Positions 23,793 to 32,941 of a stretch of DNA of 39,486 nucleotides are shown here, piece by piece; position 1 is the stretch's first letter; each line of letters starts with the position of its first letter. The stretch covers positions 1 to 39,486 of the forward strand of contig CANOTH010000008.1 in NCBI GenBank assembly GCA_947570505.1, read 5' to 3'. This DNA is from an uncultured Candidatus Saccharibacteria bacterium. Lineage in GTDB: Bacteria; Patescibacteriota; Saccharimonadia; Saccharimonadales; Saccharimonadaceae. Under the pieces are notes generated by a model. It saw only the letters and a list, made by a program, of their open reading frames with translations. It was not told the DNA's origin and did not search any database. Made by a program: the position numbers and the translations under genes.

Positions 23793-24281
23793 ATGGGTAA
23801 GGTCATAACCACCGATTACTACGGTAATAAACATGAAGCTAACCTCGACGATATGATGACCTCGATTCATGTTTATGGAATTGCAATTGAGGGTAACAAA
23901 GCACTGATTTCGCCACAATTCGATGGTTACGATTGGCCGGGCGGCACTTTCAAAATTGGCGAAGATACGATCCAAACTCTCAAACGCGAGTTCAAAGAAG
24001 AGACCGGCCTAGATGTTGAGCCCATAAAGTTGTTGGATGTCGAAACGAGCCTCTTTCATCATTATAAGCGCGGCACCGATCATCATTCTCTCTTAGTTTT
24101 TTATCTGGTGAAGGTTATAGGTGGAGAAATTTCGGATGCAGGGTTTGATGTGGACGAAAAAGAGTATGCCCAGTTAGCTAAGTGGATGCCAATATCAGAA
24201 ATCCGTAAAATGAAGCATGCTTGTAGTATTGACATTGCTGACAAGGTTTTAGACTTAGTAATTGCTGAGGCCAAGCAATAA
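23793..24281 (+). CDS. Nudix hydrolase
   Basis: 162 residues from the ATG at 23793 (the ATG at 23778 is five codons earlier and less likely). A perfect Nudix box GX5EX7REUXEEXGU lies at residues 50-72 (GGTFKIGEDTIQTLKRE then FKEETGL). FDGYDWPGG before the box and VFYLVKVIGGEIS after it are typical of small housecleaning Nudix enzymes acting on nucleoside di- or triphosphate derivatives; the substrate is unknown. It stands alone and converges with the broken DUF2075 gene. Confidence 0.85.
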   Translation: MGKVITTDYYGNKHEANLDDMMTSIHVYGIAIEGNKALISPQFDGYDWPGGTFKIGEDTIQTLKREFKEETGLDVEPIKLLDVETSLFHHYKRGTDHHSLLVFYLVKVIGGEISDAGFDVDEKEYAQLAKWMPISEIRKMKHACSIDIADKVLDLVIAEAKQ

Positions 24282-24302
24282 TTAAAGGCTCGTAGATATT
24301 CC

Positions 24303-25813
24303 TCACTCCGCCTTCGGAATAAACTTCTCGAGATATTCACGAAGATTTTTGTCGCAAGCATAAATATAAGTCCCACGCATACCGCGAGTACAGAGGACTT
24401 GGTATATATGCAAGATATATTGCAACAAATCCGCTTCAGCCACTCCGGCCTTACCTTTTTGGTCATAATATTCACTTGGATCAATGTAAAGTCGCTCAGC
24501 AATGGGATCATATCTCAGCTCATTACCAATAATCACTCCAGCATAATTTAAGTCAAAGCCTTGAATAGTATGAATACAGCCAATCTCGTTGATGGAATTT
24601 GGAGAGGTTAGCCAACCATCATATTTCACATTCCAAATATAGCGATGGCCATCAATCTCGATATCATACAAACCGCGATTAATATATTTAACCATCTTTG
24701 ATACATCGTCATACAAACGTAAATCGTAGGACGGAAAATCAGTGCGTCCGCTTGGGGGATTTTGGCTGAAAATCGCTTTGATGTAATCTAGATATTTTTG
24801 ACCACCTAAAATGCAACACACCTGAGTGACAAGATCAAAGATATGCAAACTATCGGTCCCGCTCAACAAGGCTTAGAATTTTTCTGCAGGAACATCCGTT
24901 GGTTTGACGGTTTGATCTTGATCATACAACAAAATGCAATGCTTGCTCCTCCGCAAAATCCAATCAAGTTCTGTACCATCTTGGCCTAGCCCCATCTTTG
25001 CATTGTTGTTGTCATGTTGACCATACTGCGTCAGGTTTTTACGTTGTCGCAGCCGATGCGCTTCGTCCACTACCAAAATGTCAAAATCTTCCTCAGCATT
25101 AGCGATCTGGCTTGGAGAAATAGACCATTTTTTCATCCAGACCGTAAGTTTGGCGAAAAGTATCTTTGACAATATTACGCAAATTTGTCATCGAAATCAC
25201 AGCGCCTAGCTTCAATGGCTCCTTCTTTTGGTGAATGCGCTGCAAATTCTCAATTAGCTCCTCGTCCTCCGAGCCAGAATCTTCATCAATATCCGATGAA
25301 AGCAATTTAAGCAAATAAATTCCTAAAACAGTTTTGCCGGTACCCGGACCGCCACGTACGACAAAGATGCTGTTTTCCTGCCCCGCAAAATCTTTTGCTA
25401 ACCAGCTAATAATCTGTCTGACTGCCAAATATTGGTCAGTAGTAAGAGATTTGTAGGGTGAATATTTGAACAGATTGGAATTCTCGATTTCTTGCCGTTT
25501 TGTAGCCTAAAATGCCCATCCGCCGACATATATGAAATCAAAAAAGCCTCAAGGTCTAAAGCAACAGACTTGTTAAAAGTATCGCTCGATAAAATTCTGA
25601 TTGAATCTAGTTTGTTTCGATGCGGATTTTCCAAATGCCGAGAAATACGTACTGGAACATTAGTAGTTTCTCCGATCTAAGCTTCGTGCTCGTTGTTAAT
25701 AATATAGACCGCTGGCCAACTATTACCAAAAGCCGTAAGCTGGATAATATTTGGCGCAGTATGATCAAAGTGTATGGGGGGCAGAAATCGAAATTTTCTT
25801 ATCTTCCATCATA
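24303..25813 (-). pseudogene. Broken GIY-YIG nuclease-DUF2075 ATPase gene
   Basis: Pieces in the right order but different frames match GIY-YIG/DUF2075 (Schlafen-like SF1 ATPase) proteins. After the ATG at 25813 the frame breaks at a C6 tract. GIY-YIG follows as WPAVYIINNEHEA-stop-IGETTNVPVRIS (TAG in place of the second motif's Tyr), then NKSVALDLEAFLISYM. The linker is partly deleted. The ATPase begins IFVVRGGPGTGKTVLGIYLL (Walker A), shifts frame after TYGLDEKMV into ANAEEDFDILVVDEAHRL (Walker B), hits TAA after VPAEKF, and resumes with LHIFDLVTQVCCILGG, NEIGCIHTIQGFDLNYAGVI and the closing RGTYIYACD. At least four lesions make it non-functional. It follows the intact MazG-like gene by five bases. 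Confidence 0.85.
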
Positions 25814-25818
25814 AATTC

Positions 25819-26133
25819 CTAGAGTTGAGTATATTTTAAACTATTACCTTTTGATTTTGCAACGGGGTATTTCTCCGCACTAATCTTAAGCTTTTCTAAA
25901 ATGATTTGCGATAAATCTACGTGGAGTTTATCCGCTAGCAATATGCAATAAGTCGCCACGTCAGCCAATTCCCCACAAACTGCCTTTTGATCAAAATTAT
26001 CGTTCCATTGAAAGCATTCTAGCAATTCACCAGCTTCAATGGCAATTGATTTAGCTAGATTCTCTGGAGAGTGAAACTGATCCCAGTCCCGCTGTGTATT
26101 AAAATCAAGAATAGCCTGCTTAGTTTGATCCAT
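25819..26133 (-). CDS. MazG-like nucleotide pyrophosphohydrolase
   Basis: 104 residues, one all-alpha NTP-PPase domain: FHSPENLAKSIAIEAGELLE (EExxE-like metal site EAGELLECFQW) and the second acidic motif ELADVATYCILLADKL (ExxD). Such proteins hydrolyse (d)NTPs to monophosphates. TATGAT ends six bases before the ATG, so it is probably leaderless. It heads a unit with the broken GIY-YIG/DUF2075 gene; that pairing recurs in accessory islands, to my knowledge, so this may be what remains of a two-gene module. Confidence 0.85.
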   Translation of the reverse strand: MDQTKQAILDFNTQRDWDQFHSPENLAKSIAIEAGELLECFQWNDNFDQKAVCGELADVATYCILLADKLHVDLSQIILEKLKISAEKYPVAKSKGNSLKYTQL

Positions 26134-26234
26134 GCCTATATCATAGCATAAAAAGGCAGTAAAAGCTACGAGCTGAGATTGGTTTTATGGTTAGACACGA
26201 AATTTACCGAATAGATTTATTTTCTATTTCTCAT

Positions 26235-28088
26235 AATTATGGTATAATCAAGCGACTGGCACTATGTCTGGTGACGATGTTATAGTCCCCTAGCAATTTG
26301 AATTATGGTATAATAACAAAGAATGAAAATGAATAGCACCTGATGTTATAGTCCCCTAGCAATTTGAATTATGGTATAATTATTAACTCGTCATATTAAG
26401 ACTGTTAGAGTTATAGTCCCCTAGCAATTTGAATTATGGTATAATTGTATTTGATTATGTGTATTTCTAATCAGGTTATAGTCCCCTAGCAATTTGAATT
26501 ATGGTATAATTCATATAAATTTTACAAGAATTAAGCTCTTGTTATAGTCCCCTAGCAATTTGAATTATGGTATAATGCACAATGTGTCTATATAATCAAG
26601 TAAGGGTTATAGTCCCCTAGCAATTTGAATTATGGTATAATATCGTTCCCTTATTGGTAAAAAACCTATTGGTTATAGTCCCCTAGCAATTTGAATTATG
26701 GTATAATTTTCCGAACGGCATTGGTGCGACGACTGGGTTATAGTCCCCTAGCAATTTGAATTATGGTATAATATACGTACCAGAGTTAACGACGGAGCTG
26801 GGTTATAGTCCCCTAGCAATTTGAATTATGGTATAATTCAGCTCTATGCGTACAAGAACAATACAAGGTTATAGTCCCCTAGCAATTTGAATTATGGTAT
26901 AATCTTTGTGATGCGGTGGCTTGGTGGCGGTCGGTTATAGTCCCCTAGCAATTTGAATTATGGTATAATATGGGAGATTTTTAATAGTGGCGGATGTACG
27001 TTATAGTCCCCTAGCAATTTGAATTATGGTATAATCGTCGAAGTCTTTTGCCATTTTAGTCCGTTGTTATAGTCCCCTAGCAATTTGAATTATGGTATAA
27101 TGAACGAAGGTAATGGTTTATTAGGTATTTTGTTATAGTCCCCTAGCAATTTGAATTATGGTATAATCCCAGATGAATGACAAAAGAGAGCCCGAAGGTT
27201 ATAGTCCCCTAGCAATTTGAATTATGGTATAATTATATCGTGCTTTCGTTATTTTTTGTGTGGTTATAGTCCCCTAGCAATTTGAATTATGGTATAATCA
27301 TCATCTGCGACGAAATGGGTCGCTGGTCGTTATAGTCCCCTAGCAATTTGAATTATGGTATAATATTCATTTCCATGCTTTGTTTAAGAACTATGTTATA
27401 GTCCCCTAGCAATTTGAATTATGGTATAATAAAACCGCCAGAGATAATGATATCCCCAGGTTATAGTCCCCTAGCAATTTGAATTATGGTATAATTTTTA
27501 TGGAAGAATTGATACAAATTACTATGTTATAGTCCCCTAGCAATTTGAATTATGGTATAATAACAGGTTGAGAAGCCAAAATGCCAGTGGGGTTATAGTC
27601 CCCTAGCAATTTGAATTATGGTATAATACCCATTTCGTCGCAGATGATGTCGTCCCCGTTATAGTCCCCTAGCAATTTGAATTATGGTATAATGAACAGG
27701 AACGTGAGGAGTCCGCCAAGAACGTTATAGTCCCCTAGCAATTTGAATTATGGTATAATATACTAAATTTAACAAAGGTTTAACTATGGTTATAGTCCCC
27801 TAGCAATTTGAATTATGGTATAATAAATCATGAGATAACCTGGAAAATTTATAGGTTATAGTCCCCTAGCAATTTGAATTATGGTATAATGGAAAATAAT
27901 TAGAGCCATCATCAGCACCAGTTATAGTCCCCTAGCAATTTGAATTATGGTATAATATTCTGATAATTTTAAAGCTGATTCTGATGGTTATAGTCCCCTA
28001 GCAATTTGAATTATGGTATAATTTTAACGGTCACAATACGACCGTCAACTCTGTTATAGTCCCCTAGCAATTTGAATTATGGTATAAT
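26235..28088 (+). CRISPR. Type II-C CRISPR array: 28 full repeats plus one truncated, 28 spacers
   Basis: The 36-base repeat starts GTTATAGTCCCCTAGC and ends TTGAATTATGGTATAAT. The first full copy is at 26279-26314 and the last at 28053-28088; all full copies I checked by eye are identical. Spacers are 29 or 30 bases. At 26235-26248 only the last 14 bases of a repeat remain, followed by a normal 30-base spacer. GTTNTAG at the repeat 5' end and complementarity to the tracrRNA fix crRNA transcription as left to right. Each repeat ends in an extended -10 box TGGTATAAT, so each can act as a promoter for the spacer that follows. Two spacers (27299-27328 and 27628-27657) share 22 bases on opposite strands. 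The last spacer contains ACGGTC/GACCGT and is self-complementary. Confidence 0.98.
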
Positions 28089-28105
28089 CTTGCACCAACA
28101 AGATT

Positions 28106-28154
28106 AACAAAATTACCCCTGTTTTAGGGGCAATTTTGTTAATTGCTTATTTTT
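28106..28154 (+). terminator. Terminator between the array and cas2
   Basis: AACAAAATT-A-CCCCT/AGGGG-C-AATTTTGTT with loop GTTTT, then AATTGCTTATTTTT. It ends array transcription before the convergent cas2 gene; the stem would also hinder read-through from cas2. Confidence 0.85.
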
Positions 28155-28479
28155 AGAAAAATGCTAGTTGTTGGCATGTATTCTTGAGTTCCTGTTCAGT
28201 TTTTTTTCCGGCTATAATATGCATGTTCGCGTACTGATGCTCTGTTACCATCAACAGTCTTATGGAGCCACCCTTTGGCGCTACCTTTTTAATTCTATCC
28301 AAATGTGTATTAGCATTATCCCGGTCGGGACATAATCGTGTGTAAACTGAGTATTGGAGCATTTCAAAACCATCATCTAATAGAAATCTACGAAAACATG
28401 TTGCCAACTTACGTTCTTTCTTATTACTAACTGGCAAGTCAAAAATCACTATTGCACGCATGTATCTATAAGGAATCAT
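28153..28479 (-). CDS. cas2: Cas2
   Basis: 108 residues with MRAIVIFDLPVSNKKERK at residues 7-24 (the conserved first-strand Asp in FDLP), a FLLDDGFEMLQYSVYTRLC ferredoxin-like core, and GSIRLLMVTEHQYANM. The first six residues may not be translated if the second Met is used. Cas2 forms the integration complex with Cas1. Start codon lies 39 bases past the cas1 stop, same strand. Convergent with the array, from which it is separated by a strong terminator. Confidence 0.95.
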   Translation of the reverse strand: MIPYRYMRAIVIFDLPVSNKKERKLATCFRRFLLDDGFEMLQYSVYTRLCPDRDNANTHLDRIKKVAPKGGSIRLLMVTEHQYANMHIIAGKKTEQELKNTCQQLAFF

Positions 28480-28518
28480 TTCTTTCCCACGTAGCCTACC
28501 TCCTTTAAGCCACTCTTG

Positions 28519-29415
28519 TTAGTTAATATGAGGCAACCTAAATAAATCAACTTCATCTTGAGAAATAGCATTAACAAAGCTTTCTACCACCATATCCGTC
28601 AAATGTTTTATGGTATATCTCTTATTTTCTATAATACCATATTCATTCAGAACATCAACTATATGCCTCCTATCATCTTTGTTAAGCATGGCATCATGTT
28701 CATCCCCTAAGTGGGCTGGTGCAACTTTTCCTAAGATATAATCATCTACTAGAGGCCGAAAGCTTTCAATTAAATCATCTACTAAATTATATTGGTTTAG
28801 TTCAGAGTGATGGTTGATACCAATTTCCGTAATTAAACCTCGAGCTGCAATTGTTTGCGCCAGAGAACTACGCACCAAGGCATAACCATAGTTTAATGCC
28901 GCATTATGCCAAAGTGGTTTGCGCCGAGTAGCATCACCCAATAAGGTATCGAAATACAGTCGAGCTGCTGTGGCTTCATTGTTACCTACGTCGCCAGACC
29001 TGACAGTTGCTGACAATTTGTCTAGACGTTTTGATAAATCTAGATAATTATTTTTGCGTAAGACTTCAGCTTGATTGGCGATTTTCTGCATAATATTTTT
29101 GCGCCAAAGCTGCTTACGCAAGGCTTCCCCTATACGTAATTGGTTGCGTGCATTCTTCGTACCGCGCGAAGCTTGACCATGCGGTAATATAATTGTGGCT
29201 GGTAAATGTTTATCATCGCAGATGATGGTATTAACACCAAATTCAGCCAGTGCCGCTAGAATACTTACTGTTGCCACTACTTGATGATTGTCAATTACTA
29301 AGCTATCGATATCTTCTAGAGGCAGAGCAACTTGCTCATCTTGAGTAATTACAAGTTTGTTATCCTTTAAGCTCAATTTAGCGGGATTCTCAATTATAAT
29401 TGTTCGCCAGGCCAT
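28519..29415 (-). CDS. cas1: Cas1 integrase (type II)
   Basis: 298 residues, normal for subtype II-C. N-terminal beta domain (WRTIIIENPAKLSLKDNKL, VIDNHQVVATV), helical domain with catalytic Glu147 (NNEATAARLYFD), His near 202-203 in GINHHSELNQYNLVDDLIE and the downstream acidic residue, followed by SFRPLVD. It integrates new spacers with Cas2. It begins ten bases after the cas9 stop, so it is co-transcribed with cas9. There is no csn2 or cas4, which fits II-C. Confidence 0.96.
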   Translation of the reverse strand: MAWRTIIIENPAKLSLKDNKLVITQDEQVALPLEDIDSLVIDNHQVVATVSILAALAEFGVNTIICDDKHLPATIILPHGQASRGTKNARNQLRIGEALRKQLWRKNIMQKIANQAEVLRKNNYLDLSKRLDKLSATVRSGDVGNNEATAARLYFDTLLGDATRRKPLWHNAALNYGYALVRSSLAQTIAARGLITEIGINHHSELNQYNLVDDLIESFRPLVDDYILGKVAPAHLGDEHDAMLNKDDRRHIVDVLNEYGIIENKRYTIKHLTDMVVESFVNAISQDEVDLFRLPHIN

Positions 29416-29425
29416 ATTTTATTTT

Positions 29426-32400
29426 CTACTCGAATTTATAGCTATCGCCAAGGACAGAGATTGGAATAAGCTCTACAACCGCAGCTGAGCCTAGAGCACA
29501 CGTGCTGGTATGATCTTTGTCTGGTTGGTTGTGGGCTAAAATTGTAATTTGTCCAGTTGCTACACCATATTTCACATAATATCCTTCTACAACTTTATCA
29601 GGATAAGTGATTTTAATATAATCATTAGGATAAACCTGAGTGGTCAGCTCAAAACCATTTAGTGGTGAAGCCATTATTAAACCGTCTGCATCGCATAATT
29701 TGTTAAACTCAGATTTCTCTTCTGCGCTGCGTCCAGTTGGTGTTGGCAAAATTGGAATTTCTTTTTTATTTAAGCTATGGGCATACAGTGGCGCAGCATA
29801 ATATTTATATTCGCCTTTAGTATTCTTGCGACGATAAACATTTAGGCAAATGGTTTTACCATTATCAGCAAATTGTTTATCATGATTTAGGTATACACCA
29901 GAGGTGTCCGGTTTCTTTTCGTAAACCTTTACGGTACGTACCGGAGAAATGGGATTACCATTCTTATCAACTTTTTTATTATTTTTATAAATTGGTTCAT
30001 CAAATGCGTTTTCGCCTTTTTCCTCTAATAATGTTTTAATTTGTTGATATAAAAATAAATCACTTTCTGGTAAAACAGAACAGTCTAGCCAATTTTTATT
30101 TTTGTCGTTTTTATATTTAAGATAGTTCTTGGCAAACTCCTTATTCAGCTTCTTTCTGGTTAGCCGTAAATCACCACCTTTCGTTTTAGGGCTTCGGTAT
30201 GTTTCTTCATGAGCCTGTCCTTTGAAGCTGTGTTTAGCCATGCGCGATATAAAAAGCGGATGAATTTTTTGGAGAAATTCTTCATCATAACTTTTGAATG
30301 CTCGGAGTTTGTCTCGAAAATCGTTCAATTTTTCTATTTTATCACTATCATGCGACATGCCGCTACGAATTCTGACTTCTTTAGTAAAATCCTCCCAAGG
30401 AGGCAACATACCTCGTAATTTCTCATACTCCACAGTGGTAATTTGTCTTGGTTCGTCATCACTATAGTCAATGGCTGTGTGGTATTTAGCACCTAGTTCT
30501 TTATACTTATTCCAGTTAGCAATTTTCTGAATCTGTCCTTGCGAAATTGTTGCAATAATGCACGCATCTACAGCATGGTGATAGTTATTATGTCCACGAT
30601 CCTTGCTACCAATACCATAGATTTTACGCAAATAATTAGTAATAAACCCGGTTGGTGCAATAACTTTTTGTTTGCCTTTGCTTTCGTTGGAAAACTTTAG
30701 ATTTTGTTTGATATATTTCGTCATGAAGCGAGTCATATAGCGAGTATCATTTAGAGCACGAATGTTCCATTCCTCTTTCGGAGGCTTTTCACACAATAAT
30801 CGGTCGCGTTTCTGATTAGGTATCTTGCAATTATTCGCTAAAGTAACAATAATATTCCATCGTTCGGGATCTGAGCCCCAAGTTTCAAACGGAGTGCGGT
30901 TTTTCTTTTCCTGATTGCATTTCGCGCATACCAAAACTTTATTATTAATATTATCGTTACCACACCTACTAAACGGTATTATATGATCAATTTCGGCAAT
31001 TCTATCGTCTGAAAAAACATCAGTACCTAAGGGTTGGCCACAATATACGCACTTACAATCTTGCTGCTCACGTAATTTATATTTAATAATTTGTTGACCG
31101 GTAGGATTTGGAATGCTTAGTTCAACTAACTTATTTTTAATTTGTTCATTATATTCAGCATTTTCCTTTTGTTGCTTTTCTATTTTTTTCCGATCACTAA
31201 AACTTTTTGCTAATTCATTGGCACATTCAAATTTAATTTGGCATGGTGCTCCATACTTTCTGATCACCGCGTTAATAACTTTATGAGTCTGAGAAATCGA
31301 TCTTTTTACAACTGGATTAGTTAATTGATCCAGTTGTTCTTTTGATAATTGCGGAAGCTCATTATAGTTACCAGAAAGCCGCTCAGTAGACTCTCCTGGA
31401 TAACATGATTCCACTGCTTGGATATACGTATTGCCATTTAGCAGGTGCGGTGTAAGCTTGCGTAAAGCCCTAATAGACAGATGTCCAAAGCCAGAAACAT
31501 TGATTTTCATCAACTCAGCAATAGCGCTAGGTGAGATATTGAGGCTCAAAAGAGCTCTTTCTAACTGTTCGTCGTCTTTGTTGATAGTTAAAGCTTCACC
31601 AATTCGATCAAATAGATCAATATCTTCTTCAATTCTTTTCCATTCTTCTGGTTTTTCTTTCAGAGCATCTTTAATTTGATGATAGAACCTAAAACTATCG
31701 ACTTTGTTGCTTTCGCTGCCTTTTTGCTTAGTTCTAGGATCGTCAAACTGAAAGCTTTGATCTTTGGTATGCCCTAGAGCTTTCCGAATGGTTGCATAGC
31801 TAGGACTTTTAACTTTTTTAAACTCTTTAACGCAGGTGTCGATTTCTTCTGGTGTTAATTTCTCACCTTGGTTATATTCTAGATGTGCGAGATTTTGAGC
31901 AATACGGAAAAGCTCAAAAGAGTATGAAGCTTTAGGTGCGCGCGGTTCGTCTTTTTCGTACCGACAATAGCCGCGCATCTTTTCCATTAATTCTCTAGTC
32001 ATGAAAGGTCGTTGATAGAAAATGCCCGACTTTTGTTTTGTGCATAAATCTTCGGGTTTTGAATATAACAATTCTTGGATCCATTCTTCACTCCAATCTT
32101 GAGTTTCTAATATCGTCAAGATTTCTTGTTCAAAGTTACTTCTAATAAAGGAGTTGCTATACTCACTGTCTTTATTACGTCTGTGAGCTTTAAATTCGTC
32201 CTCATTTAGCAATGTACATGCGACGGAATTATTATTTTTTACTAATAAAGGCTGATTAGTCTGAATTGCCGATAGTACCCTACCGCTTTCTTTGTCAGTT
32301 TCTTCCACTGCCTTGCGGTTACTTTTATAACCTCGGCGCTTAGCGATATGATATAAAGCGATAAATAATTCATAATTACTTATTTTTTCTTGGATTGCCT

Positions 32401-32716
32401 TAGCCCGTAGTAAATATGGATCTGGATGACTAAGACCTTCTTTATATGTAAAAATTCTAGTTATCTCTTCTTCGGACAGCAAGTCGTGTTTTATAAAGAA
32501 TTCTTTCAGAAAATTTAGGCGCTCGCGTCGCCGGTGCAATCGGCGCCGAGCCGAACGAGCATTTCGTCGCGGTGCGGCAAGAGATTCACCATTTTTAGGG
32601 TTTTCTGGTCGCTCAAAAATTCTTACACCTAGATCTTCAATTCGTTTCTTATCTTCATTTACTACTGCCCAACCGATACTTGACGTTCCTATATCTAATC
32701 CAAGAGAATATTTCAT
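29426..32716 (-). CDS. cas9: Cas9, type II-C RNA-guided endonuclease
   Basis: 1096 residues, in the compact II-C range. RuvC-I YSLGLDIGTSSIGWAVV with Asp8; arginine-rich bridge helix (RRNARSARRRLHRRRER, about 52-68); helical recognition lobe; RuvC-II IKFECANELAKS with Glu497; HNH with zinc ligands CVYCG and CAKC around EIDHIIPFSRCGNDNINNK, catalytic His578; RuvC-III HHAVDACIIAT with Asp717. The C-terminal PAM-interacting part contains VYRRKNTKGEYKYYAAPLY and TGQITILAHN. All catalytic residues are present, so both strands should be cut. A -10 TATAAT (32743-32748) and -35 TTGTTT (32765-32770), 16 bases apart, plus AGGA before the ATG give it its own promoter, overlapping the tracrRNA 3' end. 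Confidence 0.98.
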   Translation of the reverse strand: MKYSLGLDIGTSSIGWAVVNEDKKRIEDLGVRIFERPENPKNGESLAAPRRNARSARRRLHRRRERLNFLKEFFIKHDLLSEEEITRIFTYKEGLSHPDPYLLRAKAIQEKISNYELFIALYHIAKRRGYKSNRKAVEETDKESGRVLSAIQTNQPLLVKNNNSVACTLLNEDEFKAHRRNKDSEYSNSFIRSNFEQEILTILETQDWSEEWIQELLYSKPEDLCTKQKSGIFYQRPFMTRELMEKMRGYCRYEKDEPRAPKASYSFELFRIAQNLAHLEYNQGEKLTPEEIDTCVKEFKKVKSPSYATIRKALGHTKDQSFQFDDPRTKQKGSESNKVDSFRFYHQIKDALKEKPEEWKRIEEDIDLFDRIGEALTINKDDEQLERALLSLNISPSAIAELMKINVSGFGHLSIRALRKLTPHLLNGNTYIQAVESCYPGESTERLSGNYNELPQLSKEQLDQLTNPVVKRSISQTHKVINAVIRKYGAPCQIKFECANELAKSFSDRKKIEKQQKENAEYNEQIKNKLVELSIPNPTGQQIIKYKLREQQDCKCVYCGQPLGTDVFSDDRIAEIDHIIPFSRCGNDNINNKVLVCAKCNQEKKNRTPFETWGSDPERWNIIVTLANNCKIPNQKRDRLLCEKPPKEEWNIRALNDTRYMTRFMTKYIKQNLKFSNESKGKQKVIAPTGFITNYLRKIYGIGSKDRGHNNYHHAVDACIIATISQGQIQKIANWNKYKELGAKYHTAIDYSDDEPRQITTVEYEKLRGMLPPWEDFTKEVRIRSGMSHDSDKIEKLNDFRDKLRAFKSYDEEFLQKIHPLFISRMAKHSFKGQAHEETYRSPKTKGGDLRLTRKKLNKEFAKNYLKYKNDKNKNWLDCSVLPESDLFLYQQIKTLLEEKGENAFDEPIYKNNKKVDKNGNPISPVRTVKVYEKKPDTSGVYLNHDKQFADNGKTICLNVYRRKNTKGEYKYYAAPLYAHSLNKKEIPILPTPTGRSAEEKSEFNKLCDADGLIMASPLNGFELTTQVYPNDYIKITYPDKVVEGYYVKYGVATGQITILAHNQPDKDHTSTCALGSAAVVELIPISVLGDSYKFE

Positions 32717-32762
32717 AGTTTTCCTATCGTTATATTCTCTATATTATATCATTATTATCTAT

Positions 32763-32903
32763 AAAAACAACTATGTTATATAATCCTGAGACAGTTATAG
32801 CGCCCCGAGAGGCGCCTTTACTGTGCAGAATCCCTAATGAACAAGATTCCTTATTATAGAGACCCAGCAATTTGAATTATGGTATAAACTATAGTCTACA
32901 CCT
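32763..32903 (-). ncRNA. tracrRNA
   Basis: The minus strand from about 32903 begins with an anti-repeat at 32853-32888. On the plus strand this is a degenerate repeat copy: 21 identical bases (32867-32887), then mismatches over the TCC region and recovery at ATTATAG, giving the bulged duplex usual for crRNA:tracrRNA. After it come a GAATC/GATTC stem and a compound stem: outer CAGT/ACTG around AGGCGCC/GGCGCT (one bulged G, loop TCTCGG). A T5 tract (32763-32767) gives a weak 3' end. It lies directly upstream of cas9 on the same strand. The exact ends are estimated. Confidence 0.85.
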
Positions 32904-32909
32904 AGTCTC

Positions 32910-32937
32910 ATTATATATAATATTACCCATAAGTCAA
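32910..32937 (-). promoter_or_regulatory. tracrRNA promoter
   Basis: On the minus strand TTGACT (32932-32937), 16 bases, TATAAT (32910-32915). It places the start about 15 bases before the anti-repeat. Confidence 0.85.
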
Positions 32938-32941
32938 CACA

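Noticed and set aside
19742-26150. Integrated phage or conjugative element at tRNA-Pro(TGG)
   Set aside because: No integrase, no phage structural or transfer genes and no second copy of the tRNA 3' end were found; only an island-like character remains.
26235-28088. Self-targeting spacers within this window
   Set aside because: Reading the spacers against the window by eye gave no convincing match; a computed search against the full genome would be needed.
32853-32888. Isolated extra CRISPR repeat or second array
   Set aside because: It is a single degenerate copy in antisense orientation behind a promoter, as expected for a tracrRNA anti-repeat.
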